A stretch of 64,000 bases of DNA from Xylocopa sonorina (GCF_050948175.1 NC_135197.1:9814501-9878500); one strand, 5' to 3'. Shown: positions 38,401 through 52,232, counted from the first letter of the stretch. Notes: generated from the letters alone by a model not told the origin. Numbers and translations are program-made.

Positions 38401-41400
38401 ATTCGCAAGAGCGCACACAGACGCGCTGTTCCTTACCGTCAATCATATCTAGAATATTAATTAACCCCCTCTCGATACTTCAAATAAAGCTCAATCATCC
38501 GGCAGCGCAGCGGCGAACACGTCCGCCGGCAGCAAAACCGATCGTAAGCACGCGCGCGCGCGCGCGCAACCGCGTCCACGTGTGACGATGGTTCAGACAA
38601 AAAGCTTTTTTCAGCCAGACATTTATCGCGAACCCGACAGTCTATTTTCGGGGACACGTATTGGCGCTTTACGGTTTTAATTACGCGTATTTTAATCCGC
38701 CCAGGAGACATTTTCTGTTTCGAGCGTGGCCGCCGCGGAACGAGCTTTATTAGACCTGCACACAGCCGATTTAAATTTAATCATAATGAAGAGGCGATTA
38801 AAATTGCAATCGTCCACGGAATAGAACCCATAGCGGCGGGCAGTTAACGTCTGCTAACAGGCATTTAACTTAACTGCCTCAGGTAACTGGTCGTTTCTAG
38901 GCTGAAGGGTCCTTTCGATTACCACTGCCCGGAAATTTTATGGGACACGACCTTCCGTCGATGGCTACCGATCCGTATGAAAGCCTGGCGACGGAAAAAA
39001 TAAAAATGAGGAAAAAAGGAAAAAAAAAGAAAGAACCGGGAGGCCGAGGGTGAAACGTTGCGTCTGAACTACCCCGTTGGGTTGCTCGCACGTTTTCCGC
39101 CCTTTCGTTGCCCACTATCCGTCGTCATCTTCCCAAAACGTGGATTAATGCTACTAATGGATACAGCCTCGAATGAGAAGGAAACAACGTTCAGGTTTAT
39201 GGACCGGAGCTACAGTTTTATGATTCCAAACCGGTGATAACGCTCGACTATACAAACGCGGCTCCCGAAGGACTGTTTCTTTTTCGGATTGATTCTTCCG
39301 GTTGCTAAACATTTTTCATACGACAAACCTTTGGTTGCCTTTAAGTACTTCTAACGATTATCCGTTACACGTTGTATAACGAGATAACGAATTAAGTCCC
39401 AAAGTTACGTAGCAACAACAAGACGCGCTACCCCCATTCGAATTTAACAGATTTTGCTTGAACGACCTCGCTTTGATTCGTTTCACGAAACGATCGATGT
39501 TCGAATCGTTGCGTCTCTACTCGCACCAGAGAGCATTTCGACTGCTAAAAGTCACATATGCCGTTCCCAGAGACGGTCCGTAGTGGCGAATGTTGGCTAT
39601 TGCTTTCAAAGTATCCCACGGGAGCTGGACGAATGGCGGTGTCATTCGACCATCCTCTGGGACAAACAAGTGACTGCACCGAGGGTAAATGTAGTTCGTT
39701 ATTGTCTTGTCCTGAGAAATGGGAAATGGTTTCAGTGTACGCTCGTAGGGCTGAGAAGTCCGCGACGCTTGAGACTGAACTTTGCTTCGCCTCCGCGCGT
39801 CGAAACTTCTGTCTCTACCCGCGATTCCGCTTCGAACGATAGGCATATATCCCTAATGCGGACGAGAGTTTTCAATTGTCTCGTTTGGTTAATTTCGTTC
39901 GACGCGGGTAGGAAAACGAAGGATTAAAAATCGCAGATAAAACGCGAAAAAGGAGCAGCGAAAGGTCAGTTTGGAATTACGACCTCGGCACTGGCGTGCA
40001 TTGAATCGAGTATCGAAAGGCAGGTATGATCGATATGCAATTTCCATCCGCAAAATTTCCACCCGCAAACTATCACTGATCATTTACGTGGATGCGTCCA
40101 GCGTATAACCGGACACGTGTACGCGGCAATCGAGTGTTTTACGATGGCGCATCAAACATGCGCGCGTCAAGCTTCGCCGGAGCGCGAATCACTCTCGATC
40201 ACGGTTCTGTCCCGTGTTAAATCACTGCCACATTGTTTCTCGCCCGCCTGTAACGTATGAACGCCATCGAACGAATATCGAATAGGTGCGCTACGCCGGC
40301 GAGGCGTGCGCTGAAAATAAATCAACGTCCTGCCGGAATAAGAATACACGGGGACAACAGGCATTAGTCTAACATTATTCTAATATTAAACGTGAAATGT
40401 GTGCTCGCCAACATCTTTTAATATGTCAGCAAATAATAGGGTACGGAGAAAGTAATGGGAGCCGCGTTCCGATTGCATTATGCAGAAACCAGTCACTCGA
40501 CAAACTTGCGCAATTTAAAAGATCATAATTGGACTTTGCACGAATTTTGATACATCATAATCGAAAATGGACCGATTCATTTAAAGTTGCTTCTTCTGGT
40601 GGTATTAAATATAGACTATTTCAATCCACGAAGATTTTTCGCGAACGAGCTAGAGTAGTGCCTTCTGGTACAACACGTTCCACTCGAAATATCAATTTCA
40701 CAGCTACCAACATAACACCTTTACCGCAAAGGTAGACGAAATTCGAGAAAACGCGCCGATGAAATAGTAAAAGTTGAAAAGAAACGAGACACCGTCTAGC
40801 AGGTTGCTCCCAGCGTGACAAACGCTTCAGCCTACGCGGCTCGACGAAGATTCAACGCGTCTGGTATGCAGCAGCCTATGCATTTTAAGGGAGGGGTGAT
40901 TTTTAATGCCGTATAAATATGCATAGACCGCGATATTAGCTCTTACGTGTCGTCGGCCGAAAAATATCACAGCCGGGTACTGCACGCGCACACGGGCACG
41001 GGTGTCGCGCACAAGCGAATACACGCGTACGGACGCGCGGAGAGAAAAGCATCCCCGTGTACACATGTGGTAGCTAGGTATGGAGGAGAATTGGGGTTCT
41101 CAATGGATAAACTATGTCGCCGCGATGACCCTAGGGAGTATCATCTAACGCCCATTTTGTTATGACGTCTACCAGCCCTGAATAATTTCACACACGCGTT
41201 GAAAATACACGCCGCGTTGGGGTAAAACCGATCTCCACCCTTCGAGCCACCCTCTGAAATCTCGATTTTCACGGCTGACTTTCGAACGCGTAGGCACTGC
41301 ATCGTTGGTTGGAATTAGCGACACTCCGATGAGCAATTTGGATTCCACAAGAAATGATTCAATTAACGATAAGCAGTTGATCATGATTCCTACCGTATTC

Positions 41401-44400
41401 ACGAATGTAGCAAGCAGTGATCGAATACCGATCGAAGCCAGTGCAATTTCATGGAATTGACGGATCGTCCTCGGGCAAACGTACGATGCTATACAGATTT
41501 TTGCGAGCGCACTTACTTCAGGGGATAAATCCAGTTTCAGAAGCAATTCGGGCTAATTTCACGACAGGCATCCTGAACCAACGATATTGCGTCCGTGAAA
41601 TAATAATAAAGTATAAATGGATCAAGTTTACGGTCCGCCGTGCATGCGAGAGCCGCGAGTATGCATTTTATCGGTAGTTCCGCGACCTTTATGAAGTTGC
41701 CCGCATTACGGAGAAGAATGTGCATCTTTTCGTTTTAACCTTACTGCCAGTATCTTGAAACGCTTTGAGAGACGAGCGCGCGAATCTCGCGGAAATAAAT
41801 GTATCGCCGTAATACAATTTCCTTTGGTTTATGACACACCGTAAACCGCGTTTGAAAAATCGACCGAAAAGTTCATTTAAACCTGGCGTTGCTCAGCCTT
41901 CCTGGATGATCCTCGAATTTTAATTCCACACGAGGTTAGATCACGACGACCCACTAATGGCCCAACGAAAATGTCCCTCCTGACGACGTAACGCGGCATG
42001 AAACAGTGGGCGGTCCGGGTAATGCGTCTTCCCACCCTCGGACAGCAGCCCAACCACCGTCATCAATCAGGCTCGCATCTCACCAACTTATGTAGTATTT
42101 ATTTTCATTAAATATTAGTCGCCCGCGCCATCACGCCGCCTTTTTCTTCCCCCCATAATACAGAGAACATTGTCTTTCCGTTAGAAATCGATTATAGAAG
42201 AAATTTAACAACGAAGCCACGGTTACTGACAAAGCAAACGATTGTATTCGTGTATCTTTCGGAAACGTTAATTCGATGGATCGAAATGTCTATCGAATAT
42301 ATTTATTTCGGGATAAAACTTTACTGCGAATGACGGAAAAGGAACATCTTTAATTATTAAACGACAAATTTTGAAGTCGCCGTCCTCGGTGTCTACGGAT
42401 TCGATTAATTTCGTCGAAATTTCGACAGGCAACCATCGATCGTTTCCGAAATAGCAGCGTCATTGTTTAAAATTCGATGGATCGGTGACTGTCTGACCAG
42501 TGATCATGCTATTCTACTTGGCGGACGCGGTAAATCCGGTGTATCCGCGTTTCGTCTTATTATCATCGAATTCAGGGTGTTCGTAGTCCAGGGACGATAG
42601 CACGCCTGACTGCGAATTAAGTTTTCATCGTGGAAACGTTTCAGCCCTCGCTGGGGTCGCGAAAAATCTCGCAAGAGAAACGTTATCCCGGTTTGCGGCG
42701 ATTCCAAGCATTTTTCCGCGAAGCGAGTCGAACTATTCTTCAATGGCGTGCTGAAAGCTACTTCTATATATCTTGGGGTCTTGGGCAGATCCCGCCGCTT
42801 GCCTTGATGGCAAGCTCAATTTATATCAGCGCCCGTTGAAACCCCCTTTACGAGGTCTCGCCGCCTCTTCCACCTCCTAAACCTTACCCTAACCTCTGCC
42901 CACCCTTGGCTCGCCTGGCCGAACCTTGCTTCTTGCCACCTTCAGACCCCACGAGAGCACGAAAATTCTTATCGCGACTTAAAGTAAGCTATTCGCCATT
43001 GCGGTGGATGAATTTACGCGTTGCATAGATGTAGCGGTGTATTTAAAATATTTTTGTTAAGTAAACTGTTTAACGATGCACATAGCGACGCAAGATTAAA
43101 TTTGAAAGGGTTGATTTTTCTAGCAATTTATCGTTTCATCCGCGAATTCGCGGGCATACGGTGAAGCTCACAAGCGAGGGTGATCGTTTATGCAAATTCA
43201 ATGTCAACTTGGTAGATGGCTGGACAGTCAGGTAAAATTCACTTGGCATCGGTAGGGCCAAAGTAAATCTCGGTTAGTAAAGCGCATAATTAACCGCGCA
43301 TAGGGAGGGGTGTCGTAATGAATTCCTACCTTTGTGGAGGGTATGCAGAATTCAAACGTGAAACGAGAATGAAGAATACTGAGGAAAAACGATGGAAAAT
43401 TCTTTCACATTCGAGTACATGGCGTTTTTGATCGCACGTTCTGATGGAACGTCAGGCTTTCGCTTAGAACCAGTCATTATCGCGACCGATGCTGATTATT
43501 CGAGAGCGTTTGCGTTCGTTTCCACCCTCGCCGTGATTCCAGGTGCTTCCTGGGAACAGCTGCCGCGGCGCACGCGCCCCCGCAACGGCGATGCGGTGAT
43601 TGATCAATTTTTAAAAAGCAATGTTCCTAATTGACCCGCCAGCCCGTCTCGAACTGAGGTATTATAGCCACGAAAGGCGTCAGTCAAGCAACCTTAGTCA
43701 TCGAAAGGTGTGTTCCCCGTGATTCGATCTGTACAGTTGCCTCTTATGCCCTTTACCATTCGTTGCCTCCTCGGATGCGTGCGTTAACAATCGATCCATG
43801 TCTGTTTCTCTTTTCTATTCCCCTTTTTCGTTTTTTTAATCATTCTGATGCAGGCACGCTTCTATTCACGTGGTTTCGATTCACTGACGTAGCACGTTCG
43901 CATCCTGAATTTTCGAATACACGGTTAGGTTACAACTATTCGATGATCATATTATAGGGTGCATAGAACGACGAGTAGAACTATTATCGATTTGACGTTC
44001 TCTAATGGCGATAGTGCACGATTTTTAAGATATATGAATTTAATGATCGCTAATCTATCATACTAGGTATGCAATTAGCGGGGGGATATTCGCGCTGACC
44101 ACCTTTGTTCGCGTGTCATCATAGAGAACGATAGTTTCGTTCCTGTCATACTGTGCGCCGTGATATGTGTAATTAACACAATTTCATACGTATCCCTGAT
44201 CACCGTTGATCATCGAAATGGGTGTGCTTTACATAAACGTAGAACATTCGATCATAACGAATATTATTAACAAAGTCACTATTTCATCGGAATTAAATAG
44301 TGTCGAAGAATCAAATGGAACTGAGACGAAACGAAATGGCTCGATAGCCTTGGGGTAACGTGTCGGAGATCTGTTGGAGAATTTGGCCCACTTATGACTC

Positions 44401-47400
44401 TACTAACAGGCAGGAAAATTACGTTTTCGTTTCGTAACACTTCGTGCGAGAGGTAACTGTGAACAAAATGTTGCAACAGTGATGATACAGATTAATCAAA
44501 CAGTTCGGTCGATTTAGACGGTACAAGTGAAGAAGTTACTAATCATCCGACGCCTAGCACTCGATATCGTCGACGAAATCTCTCATTTTGCGTACAGTTA
44601 TTTCGTAACAGAAGTCATTAGCATTCACCTGCGTTAATTAACGGAAGTTCTGCCGTACGTGTATGCAGGATGCATCAGCCACCCGTTAAGGGAGAGGGGG
44701 GGTTAGCACGTGATAATACGCGATATGTATACCGCCGACAGTCCCTTGTGCTTTTTCCCTCTTCTGGTTTATATCGTCGATGCTCACGTGGCGTGTAACA
44801 GCAAATTATCCACGGGCTTTTAGCTGTAGTTCTGGTGTAGTTGTACCGTGAAATCGGCGCAACCACACCCACGCGGATGCCGCAAGAAACATCGACACAG
44901 CGGCAAGACAAAAGGGATCGAATATAAGGGGGGAACAGATTTTGCATATCCTCCGTGGACTGTCTCCTCTATCGCGAGGGGAGAGAAACGGAACCTTTTC
45001 ATTTCCGTGGAAGGATTCGATCGTCTGGTCTTACGACGTCTCGACGATCATCATGTGTGAGATTTGGATGGATAGTATTATCGGCGAACGCTGCGCCAAT
45101 GGGTGATGTATAGGCACTGATTCGATCCCAATGCACTTAACACCCATCCAACACTAATGCTGTTCTCTCGTCACGAGCGTTCATCCTTGAGCGTCGCTGG
45201 ACGTGCCAGATGTTCCTAAGCTTCGCCAAATGAAGCAACGTATCCCAGGATAATAACAAGCGTCGAACCGCGACAAAAAGTCTACCGCATCGTTACACAG
45301 GATATCGCGATATCCTTATCCGTTGAGTAATACCGTTGCGTCTTGTCGTTCCGTTTCCGACGTGCTCGAATTTTTCGCAAAACTAACGCGACATCGGTGG
45401 TTTTCATTCTCGAAAACCGGAAACTTATCGGACTCATAATAAACCGCCTTCGCTGGAGAAATCCGACGATCGCTTTCTGGCAATACCTGGAGTACACCGA
45501 AACGTGTAAATCCCATATATCCAATTAGATTCGTATAATCCCTGCATGTTAGCAGAGGGTGTCTCCACCCCTCGAGGCTGGCTGGCTGTTTCGTTCTCTG
45601 TCGCCCACCCCTCCGGTTTCTCATCCCACCGGAAGCAGCCTCGACTGCTCTCTCGCAGGTAACGCGGTTGCTACGTGTGCGTCGGAGGCGCAAGCGCGCA
45701 TCGCGCTCTAATGCTAAAGTACTAATTTATGGGCACATATGAGATGGCTATAGCGCGCTTTACCGCGCCCGGAAAGGGACTGTAGTCCGTGGAACAGGGG
45801 CAGAGGGGGACGGCTGGTGGGGAGGATACGTAGGACGAGGGTATATCGGAGAGCACAGGGGTGGGCTTTGCATGCGATATCAATAAATCAAGTCCCCGGG
45901 ACCCCGGCAGCTTAGGGGGCCACTACGTGGCCAGAATCAACAGCTCATAACGTCGGCTAATAGCTACTCGCCGTGGGGTCGAAGATATTGTCGTAACGCC
46001 CAGGGACATCTTAACGTCTTGCGCCGAATTTGCTTTCTCGTGCGGGCGTGAAAGAACCGTCGGCGAAATGAACGAATAACTAACATCGGACGGCCGATTC
46101 GATGGTGTGGCGGTAGAAGCCTGAGAGTAGTTCTCTTTCTACTTAATCGTATGATCATTGCGCATCAAAACCAGTTTTTCGTAATATTCTAGGGGTGTAC
46201 TTTGTGCGTAGCAACACACGTCGTGTCGTGTAACTCGCGATATCGATCGGACGGCATTTGTTACCATCGTGTTGCTCGCAATCGTCTCGATACCATACTT
46301 GTTTAAAAATGCGTCAGAAATAGATATTTTGCACTCACCTGTTACAGTCGTCGCGATGTGACTCAACCTTACCGATGATTCGACGACAGCTGAAGCTATT
46401 TGTACGTTTCCAGGTGTGGTTCCAAAATCGTCGAGCGAAGTGGAAAAAACGAAAGAAGTGCGGCCCCGTTTTCCGATCGCCGCCAGGACCATTGCTGCCA
46501 TCGCACGGCCTGCCACCGTTTGGCCCGATGAGCTCCGATCTCTGCGGTGCTGGGATGTTCAGCGGACCTCCTGAAAGATGGACAATGGGAACAGGTCAGT
46601 CAGTCATCGGTGATTCAAAATTCACTGTGCATTCCAACAAATAAATCAATCCCTACGAGAGACGCGTTTCTGTAATCGAATTAAAATTGATCAAGCTTTC
46701 AAGTATCGCATTAATTTCCTGCTCCTGATCAAATGTAGGATTATGTACTCGAAAACGAAGGGTGGAGAAGCAATCGTGGAGAAGATTATTTAATCGCAAT
46801 AAATTGCCCGGTATCACATTAATTACATTCAATTTCTTGTACGCGTCATCTCGCGTACGCGTAACATTATTACGTGGAAAGGTATCACGATTACGAGAGA
46901 GAGAGAGAGAGAGAGATAATAGTCTTAAATAGCCGGACTGTAGACGAACTTTCGACGAGCATTCGCTTCTAATTTAATTTCACGTGCCCATTATGCGAGA
47001 CAGTTGAAATTATCCGCGCGCATTGCCGCATTTGCAACTGTCCAACGATCCTCGTGACTCTCCTTCTTTTTATTTTTTTCCACCCCCCTATGCATTTCCT
47101 TCGATCGACAAATCCTCGCATGTCCCCGTGCAGTTGTGTGGCGCGTCACGCGGATGTTTAATTGAAACCGTTTGCTTCACAGGTCTTGGGCAATTGGGAC
47201 AGGGAGCCATGGGGATGGGTGGTTTCGGGCAAAGTTTAGGGCAACTTGGTCAGCAAAGCACGGGGAATCTCGGCTCGAGCTTGGGTCTCGGTAATTCCGG
47301 ACTACCGATCAGCAGTCCGTCGCAAGCCGTCTATCAGGCCAGTTATGGGCTGAATTCCCTTGGTAAGTTAATCTTATACATAGATTAGCACAAGCTACAA

Positions 47401-50298
47401 ACTGAAGAAGATTCTTTGGACGACCTGGTTTATATAATATATGCGTCGTACATTCTAGTTGGTTTAGGCCACTTTCCGTCGCGTAATTTTAAGCGAATGC
47501 AACGTCTTTGAGATTGGTATCCGAGGGGTAGCAAAGTTCGACGCGCTACCTGATCTTTGATGCGCGATCGAGGCTGGAATCGGTCGCAAACGGATCTTTC
47601 AGGAGAGGAATATTTTCTATCTGAAAAAAAAGACGAATATTAACGTGCCGGACAAACGCAGACGCTTATAGGCGGTCCGATAATCGCCTTGCCAAACTTT
47701 TGGACCGTGGTCCTCTAAAAAAGACGATGTGCAAACAGTATCGAGGAACCCGGTGCCTCTTTGACGAAGTCGTTAAACGTTACGGTGCATTATCGCTCGA
47801 AGGGGTTATGCGCCTGCATGTAAGGAATTTGAGACAGAAACATAAACTCCGTCCTCTCGTCTGTTTACGCAGGCAAACCTCGAGCCTGGTCTCGCACCTA
47901 GGTGCGAGATCTTTCGCTGTATGTTTACCATAACATCTCGATGCAACCTGTCTTGGTTAAGTTACGCTTCAGCTTATCCAGGGACCTTGTACCTTCGAAG
48001 GTGCCTCGGAAGAACGAGACGTGTGTGAAATTCTTTGTCTCACGAAATTCTACCCATCATACGGAGTCCCGGTCTTTCTCTCCCTCGAATACACGAATGA
48101 TACGGTCGAAACGTTTTAAAAGAACACAGGCGCGAAGAAGCCGTGGAAATGGGAAGGCAAGTTGAACGTTCGACTAGTTCTTTGCTCGTTTTGTAGTACC
48201 TGCGATGCGTACAGTGATTGGAAAGGAAAGGAGAACTATGTGACTGTGATAAAGAAGAATTGTGAAAAATATTATTCTCTTGATACTAAAGAAATGTACG
48301 TTGTCATTGCCCTTTCCGATTATTCGCTCCTAGAATTTCATCAATAATTTGTACCGAAAACATCTTGAATACTGTCGTCGCGAAATGCATATTGACACGT
48401 GCAAGTGGGATTGATATAGCTGGATAACTCGTCATTTTCCGAGGTCAACAACTTCTAAGATCAGTTCTTGCTTTAAAATTCTGCTATCCTTCAAGTATCG
48501 TCACTCGTATCGGAAAGCTCATCCGTAATTACTTCCTTGACGACCAAATGATAATTGAAAGGCGATATACCGTTCATACAAATGGTTCTTAATTTACAAA
48601 CAAAGAGAATAATCAGGATTATTGCGAACCTCTATAAATCACGTATGCCTCGTCTCTCGGTGACTAAGACGATCGAACGAAGCAAATTTCCACCGAACCG
48701 AGAGAATCCGCCTGGAAAGGCAAGGGGTTAAATTGTGTGGCGAAACTACCTTTCGGTGTAGCACAGTTTCACAATGTACGCACTAATGTGAGCGTATCTC
48801 AAACGCGAACATGTACCTGTGTACATACGTAACACGTACAAGGTGTCAATTACCACGTATTATCGCCGCGGGGCTGGTAGCGTCAACCGAAAGGAGAGAA
48901 AAAAAAAAATTGCCGTTCCACAGGCGTAATTCATCGTCCGTGTGGTTCGTGTGGTCTCGGTTTAAGGTGGACGCCAATACTCGGGCCTGACCGCAGTCAG
49001 TTATCCGCTTTTACTCGCCGATAATGCCTAGGGCAAACACCTTTTAGAGAAACGTCTTATTTTTTCGGTTTTCGATGATGATTAGCATTGAACGGTAGCG
49101 TGGTCGAGGTTCACCGGTTTCGAAGTCGATTACTGAGCTCTATTTTATTTATTCTCGTCTAGCGCGAGACGGGCGAAAGAACGTCTAGGAGGTGTGAATT
49201 AACGTGGCCGAAAATGCCCGATTTTCGAGTCACGAGCGATCCCCTGTATGCCTTCTCGAAGTCGAGATGAACCAACGAGCTGGTTCCACGAACGAGATTT
49301 GCCTTTTAAATCGTTCTTTGTTTCGTCATGTAGCGAAGAACGGGCCAACTTTCCAATAATAAGAAAAACTAACATGTTAACCCGATACATTGTTACCCGA
49401 CTACGCAACAATATTACACGGAAATATGATGATCTCGTCGTTGGGTCGAATTGTCGCGTGACTCGACATAGAAACGTCATAAGACGGCAGATTCGCCATT
49501 AGCCATTCCATTCTTCGTTGCTAAAAGGGGCGGGCCCGCAGTCCTCCGCAAACTTGTGCCCTCGCCACGATACCGCCATAAAAGTATCCCTTTTCCCCGT
49601 TGTCTCTCGCCCAAGCCCACCGACGTGGCGCAAGAAAAGGCGGAAACGACTTTACGACACCCGGTAGCGCACCCCACGCACTTTGTGAGCCTACCGTATT
49701 AATATCTCCTGCGATGAAAGGAAACGTTTTTTTCTTTTCTTTTCTTCTTTCGTGCACCTGCGTTATCGCACCTGTAAATTGCTCTTTCGCTACCTGCCAC
49801 GGCTGAGGGATTCTAGACTGACTATTCGACGCGCGACCAAACACCCGGAGGTTTACTACGTTTACTAGTCCGACGAGACGCTCGGTTATACCATTACCCG
49901 GTCGTCATGATCCGCGTAAACACTGATGGGATAATAGCGGGCACTTAAATGATACCATATTCTGAATTACAGGGGGTGTGCACGTGTCAGCATCACGGGG
50001 TTCGCCACCGGGAGGATCGAGCGTGGGCGGTGGTCAGGGTGGCGGGCTTGGATCGGCCTTGAACTGCGGCCAGGGTTCGCCTGGTACCACTTCCGGTAGC
50101 GGAGGCGGCGGTGGTGTTTCCTGCGTGGCTGCCGACGTGAACGTGTCCGAGGCGTCGGATTGGAGAGGCGCGCACAGCATCGCGGCGCTCAGGCGTCGCG
50201 CTTCGGACGCGTCGCAGCAATATAGTCCACAGCCACCGCCGCCACCTGCAGGACCACCTCAGTATGCCCAGGACATGGAGTACAATTCAGTTTACTGA
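29377..50298 (+). CDS. otp: Orthopedia, paired-like homeobox transcription factor
   Basis: Nuclear DNA-binding protein; Otp in other animals specifies neurosecretory and hypothalamic-type neurons and, in flies, hindgut. Six coding exons: 29377-29422, 34064-34201, 34596-34777, 46414-46594, 47183-47362, 49973-50298. All phases match and give 350 aa. The homeodomain is residues 77-136, starting QKRHRTRFTPAQLNELERC and ending WFQNRRAKWKKRKK. Gln126 is homeodomain position 50 and Asn127 is the invariant position 51. The Otp-type signature LLPSHGLPPFG follows, then a region with SDLC and an RW pair as in other Otp proteins. Residues 184-290 are rich in Gly, Ser, Leu and Gln. An OAR-type motif lies at 306-322 (WRGAHSIAALRRRASDA). 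The tail carries a proline run. The homeobox is split between codons 46 and 47, as in many paired-class genes. Exon 1 is assigned by phase, good ATG context and a strong donor rather than homology. Confidence 0.93.
29423..34063 (+). other. otp: otp intron 1
   Basis: A 4.6-kb intron. It contains AT-rich sequence at 30-31 kb, a CT-repeat near 31.77 kb, and a CCATAAAAATAAAA element at 32287 that also occurs upstream of exon 1. The stop-free stretch at 32742-33146 lacks recognisable features. Confidence 0.6.
34064..34201 (+). CDS. otp: otp coding exon 2
   Basis: Acceptor GCCCGCAG, donor G|GTAAGTG, phase 1-1. Encodes residues 16-61, a charged then Gly/Thr/Leu-rich stretch (DLKKHEKLDG). No domain is visible in it. 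Skipping it would keep the frame. Confidence 0.85.
34596..34777 (+). CDS. otp: otp coding exon 3 (homeobox, first part)
   Basis: Acceptor TCCTGCAG, donor CAA|GTAAGT. Encodes residues 62-122, ending at homeodomain codon 46 (ESRVQ). It includes helices 1 and 2 with the Otp-type RTHYPDIFLREEIA stretch. Confidence 0.96.
36612..36636 (+). repeat. (GA)n microsatellite
   Basis: Uninterrupted GA dinucleotides, about 12 units, in otp intron 3. Confidence 0.9.
37556..37576 (+). repeat. (GA)n microsatellite
   Basis: About ten GA units in otp intron 3, preceded by a purine-rich lead-in. Confidence 0.9.
38551..38568 (+). repeat. (CG)n dinucleotide repeat
   Basis: Nine consecutive CG units in otp intron 3. 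Alternating CG can adopt Z-DNA. Survival of nine CpGs argues against germline methylation here. Confidence 0.9.
46414..46594 (+). CDS. otp: otp coding exon 4 (homeobox, second part)
   Basis: Acceptor GTTTCCAG, donor CAG|GTCAGT. Starts at homeodomain codon 47 with VWFQNRRAKWKKRKK (recognition helix) and continues with the Otp signature LLPSHGLPPFG and the SDLC...ERW segment. Encodes residues 123-182. Confidence 0.97.
46895..46916 (+). repeat. (GA)n microsatellite
   Basis: Eleven GA units in otp intron 4. Confidence 0.9.
47183..47362 (+). CDS. otp: otp coding exon 5
   Basis: Acceptor GCTTCACAG, donor TTG|GTAAGT, phase 1-1. Encodes residues 183-242, a Gly/Leu/Gln/Ser-rich stretch with repeated GQLGQ and GLG units. 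Being symmetric, it could be skipped without a frameshift. Confidence 0.88.
49973..50298 (+). CDS. otp: otp coding exon 6 (OAR motif, terminal)
   Basis: Acceptor GAATTACAG; ends at TGA. Encodes residues 243-350: a Gly/Ser-rich linker, the OAR-type motif SIAALRRRASD, then an extra tail with PPPPP ending YNSVY. CpG density is very high. Confidence 0.92.
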
Positions 50299-50986
50299 GG
50301 CCACTCGAGTTTTCCCGTTAACTCTACGATGTTAAACCCTATCCGGGAAACGTTTCAAGGATTCCCATCGTGGACAGTGAACGTGCAGGGTAGCGGATCG
50401 AAGTAATCGATCGCTGATCGTCGAGAGGGAACTACACGTTGTTCGAGGATGCTCTTCTCTGTGTCACGGTTGTATGTATTGGGTGGCACTACACTTTCAA
50501 CCTTCAGCGATTTCAACGATGGATTTATCCATCGAGGCGTTCTTAATGAGAACAAGTACTTGTTGTTACATTACTTTGATTGTCGAGCTACATACAACTG
50601 AAGAGGAAGAAGGAGAAGAAGAAGTGAGACTGGTTCTGTTGAAGTTGAAGTACTTTAAATGTATAAAAGATGTATCATTAATGGAAACTGAGTCGTCACA
50701 CGAAGCTGTTGCAACAACGAATTTTTGTCGTTCCTTCCCTAACCGTTATGGAAGATACGACTCTTAATGTTGATTTTCATTCTTGCTTGACTGGTCAATT
50801 TATAATCACAGAGAGGAATAAAACGACCGTAGATTTTCTATCGATTTCAGCGGTGATGGCAAGTCACGCTGATACCTGTTTCTTCTTTCAACGATACGTG
50901 CGATCCGTGGAGTTCGAATAACGAGGAAAGTGAACCCTTAGACTGAACAAGTAAACCGAACATTGAGAATGATAAATGCGTCGAGG

Positions 50987-50992
50987 AATAAA
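50987..50992 (+). promoter_or_regulatory. otp: Polyadenylation signal AATAAA (otp, proximal)
   Basis: First canonical hexamer after the otp stop, giving a roughly 0.7-kb 3' UTR. Confidence 0.4.
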
Positions 50993-52232
50993 AAGAGGAA
51001 GTATCGCCAACTGAAAACGTAACGCATTAGTGACTTCTTCGAGAGGATTCGCGACATATTGGAAAGCTGTGCAATGCTAAAAGAAGATGCGGTGATTACT
51101 TCATATACGCATATATTAACTTTATAACCGGTGCTCGTGTCGGACGATGTGCTACGTTTTATGTATTCGTAACATGGCTAATTGCAAGTATAACGTTTAT
51201 ACACGTATAATTCCTTCGCTGTTACAATTGAACGGATCGATTCTGCAAATACGTTACCGTTGTTCTTGTTTGTACTACTTCTTCGTTAACTGTACGAAAA
51301 CCGTAAAGTCTCTCTTATCTAAATCTACATGAATCAATCGAATAAGAATTTTTTGCCAGCATTGAAAAATATTTCCACATATGTATATTCTTTTAGAGGA
51401 ATTTTGCGAACCACAGATAACAAATTCGCGCGCAGTGGCACAGTGTATCGAAAAAGTATACGACAAGTTATTATAGTATTACGTATGGCATTGTAAATAT
51501 AGTAAACGAAATTGGCGTAACAACTACGATCGATTATGATTATTGCTATTAAATTTAGTAATATTACTGATAACTCTCTAAAAACGCCTGGTTCACTTTG
51601 CTTACTGTTCCTTTCACAGGGAACTAGTTTTAGAAACCAAAGGAAAAATACATTCTCATAATATTTTGCAAATCCGTTCTACATATTTGATCTCCGTTTA
51701 TGTGAAGTAAAGGGATAGCCTGTTCTGCAACCGACAAGTTGTAGAAGGAAAAGTTGCTAGTCTTTCTTTGTTCGGCTTTGTACTTCGATCACAAACTGGT
51801 TTGATCCGTGAGGCATTGAAATGAAGCAAATCGTCGAAAGAAGCCGATATGTATTGAATAAGGTATTTCATTAGCCTCAAGACTACCAGTATGTGCGTAC
51901 TACGTTGAGTCCTGCATGGGAGGTACAGTACTTTGAGTATACTTAATTAAAATGCAAATTAGCACTTATGTAAGTACATACATTGCATTTCTCGAATAAC
52001 CTCCTAGAACGCTATGAATATAGATTGTTTTCGTTGTTCTATACAGGGGCGTAAGTTTTGTAAATAGAGTATACGTCTAATATTAATAATAATTGAATAT
52101 TGTAAGCGAACACGACATCTCATTTACGAACGAACGTACGCGAAGTATACTTGGACATTGTGATATTTTGGGCCCGCTGTTCCCTTCTTTTCAACAGCGA
52201 CGGGCCGTGTAAGTACATGATATTGCAAGAAG

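Larger units (their letters stand above)
34778..46413 (+). other. otp: otp intron 3 (11.6 kb, splits the homeobox)
   Basis: Largest intron in the window. It contains GA repeats at 36.61 and 37.56 kb, a CG repeat at 38.55 kb, a good-context ATG frame at 36848-37048, and a GC-rich block at 45.70-45.96 kb. No conserved exon is recognised in it. Confidence 0.75.

Noticed and set aside
39454..39927. 157-codon open frame in otp intron 3
   Set aside because: Overlapping open frames exist on both strands; no recognisable domain and no suitable start context.
42880..42900. TTACCCTAACC, resembling a telomere unit
   Set aside because: Only one or two units occur, with no (TTAGG)n array.
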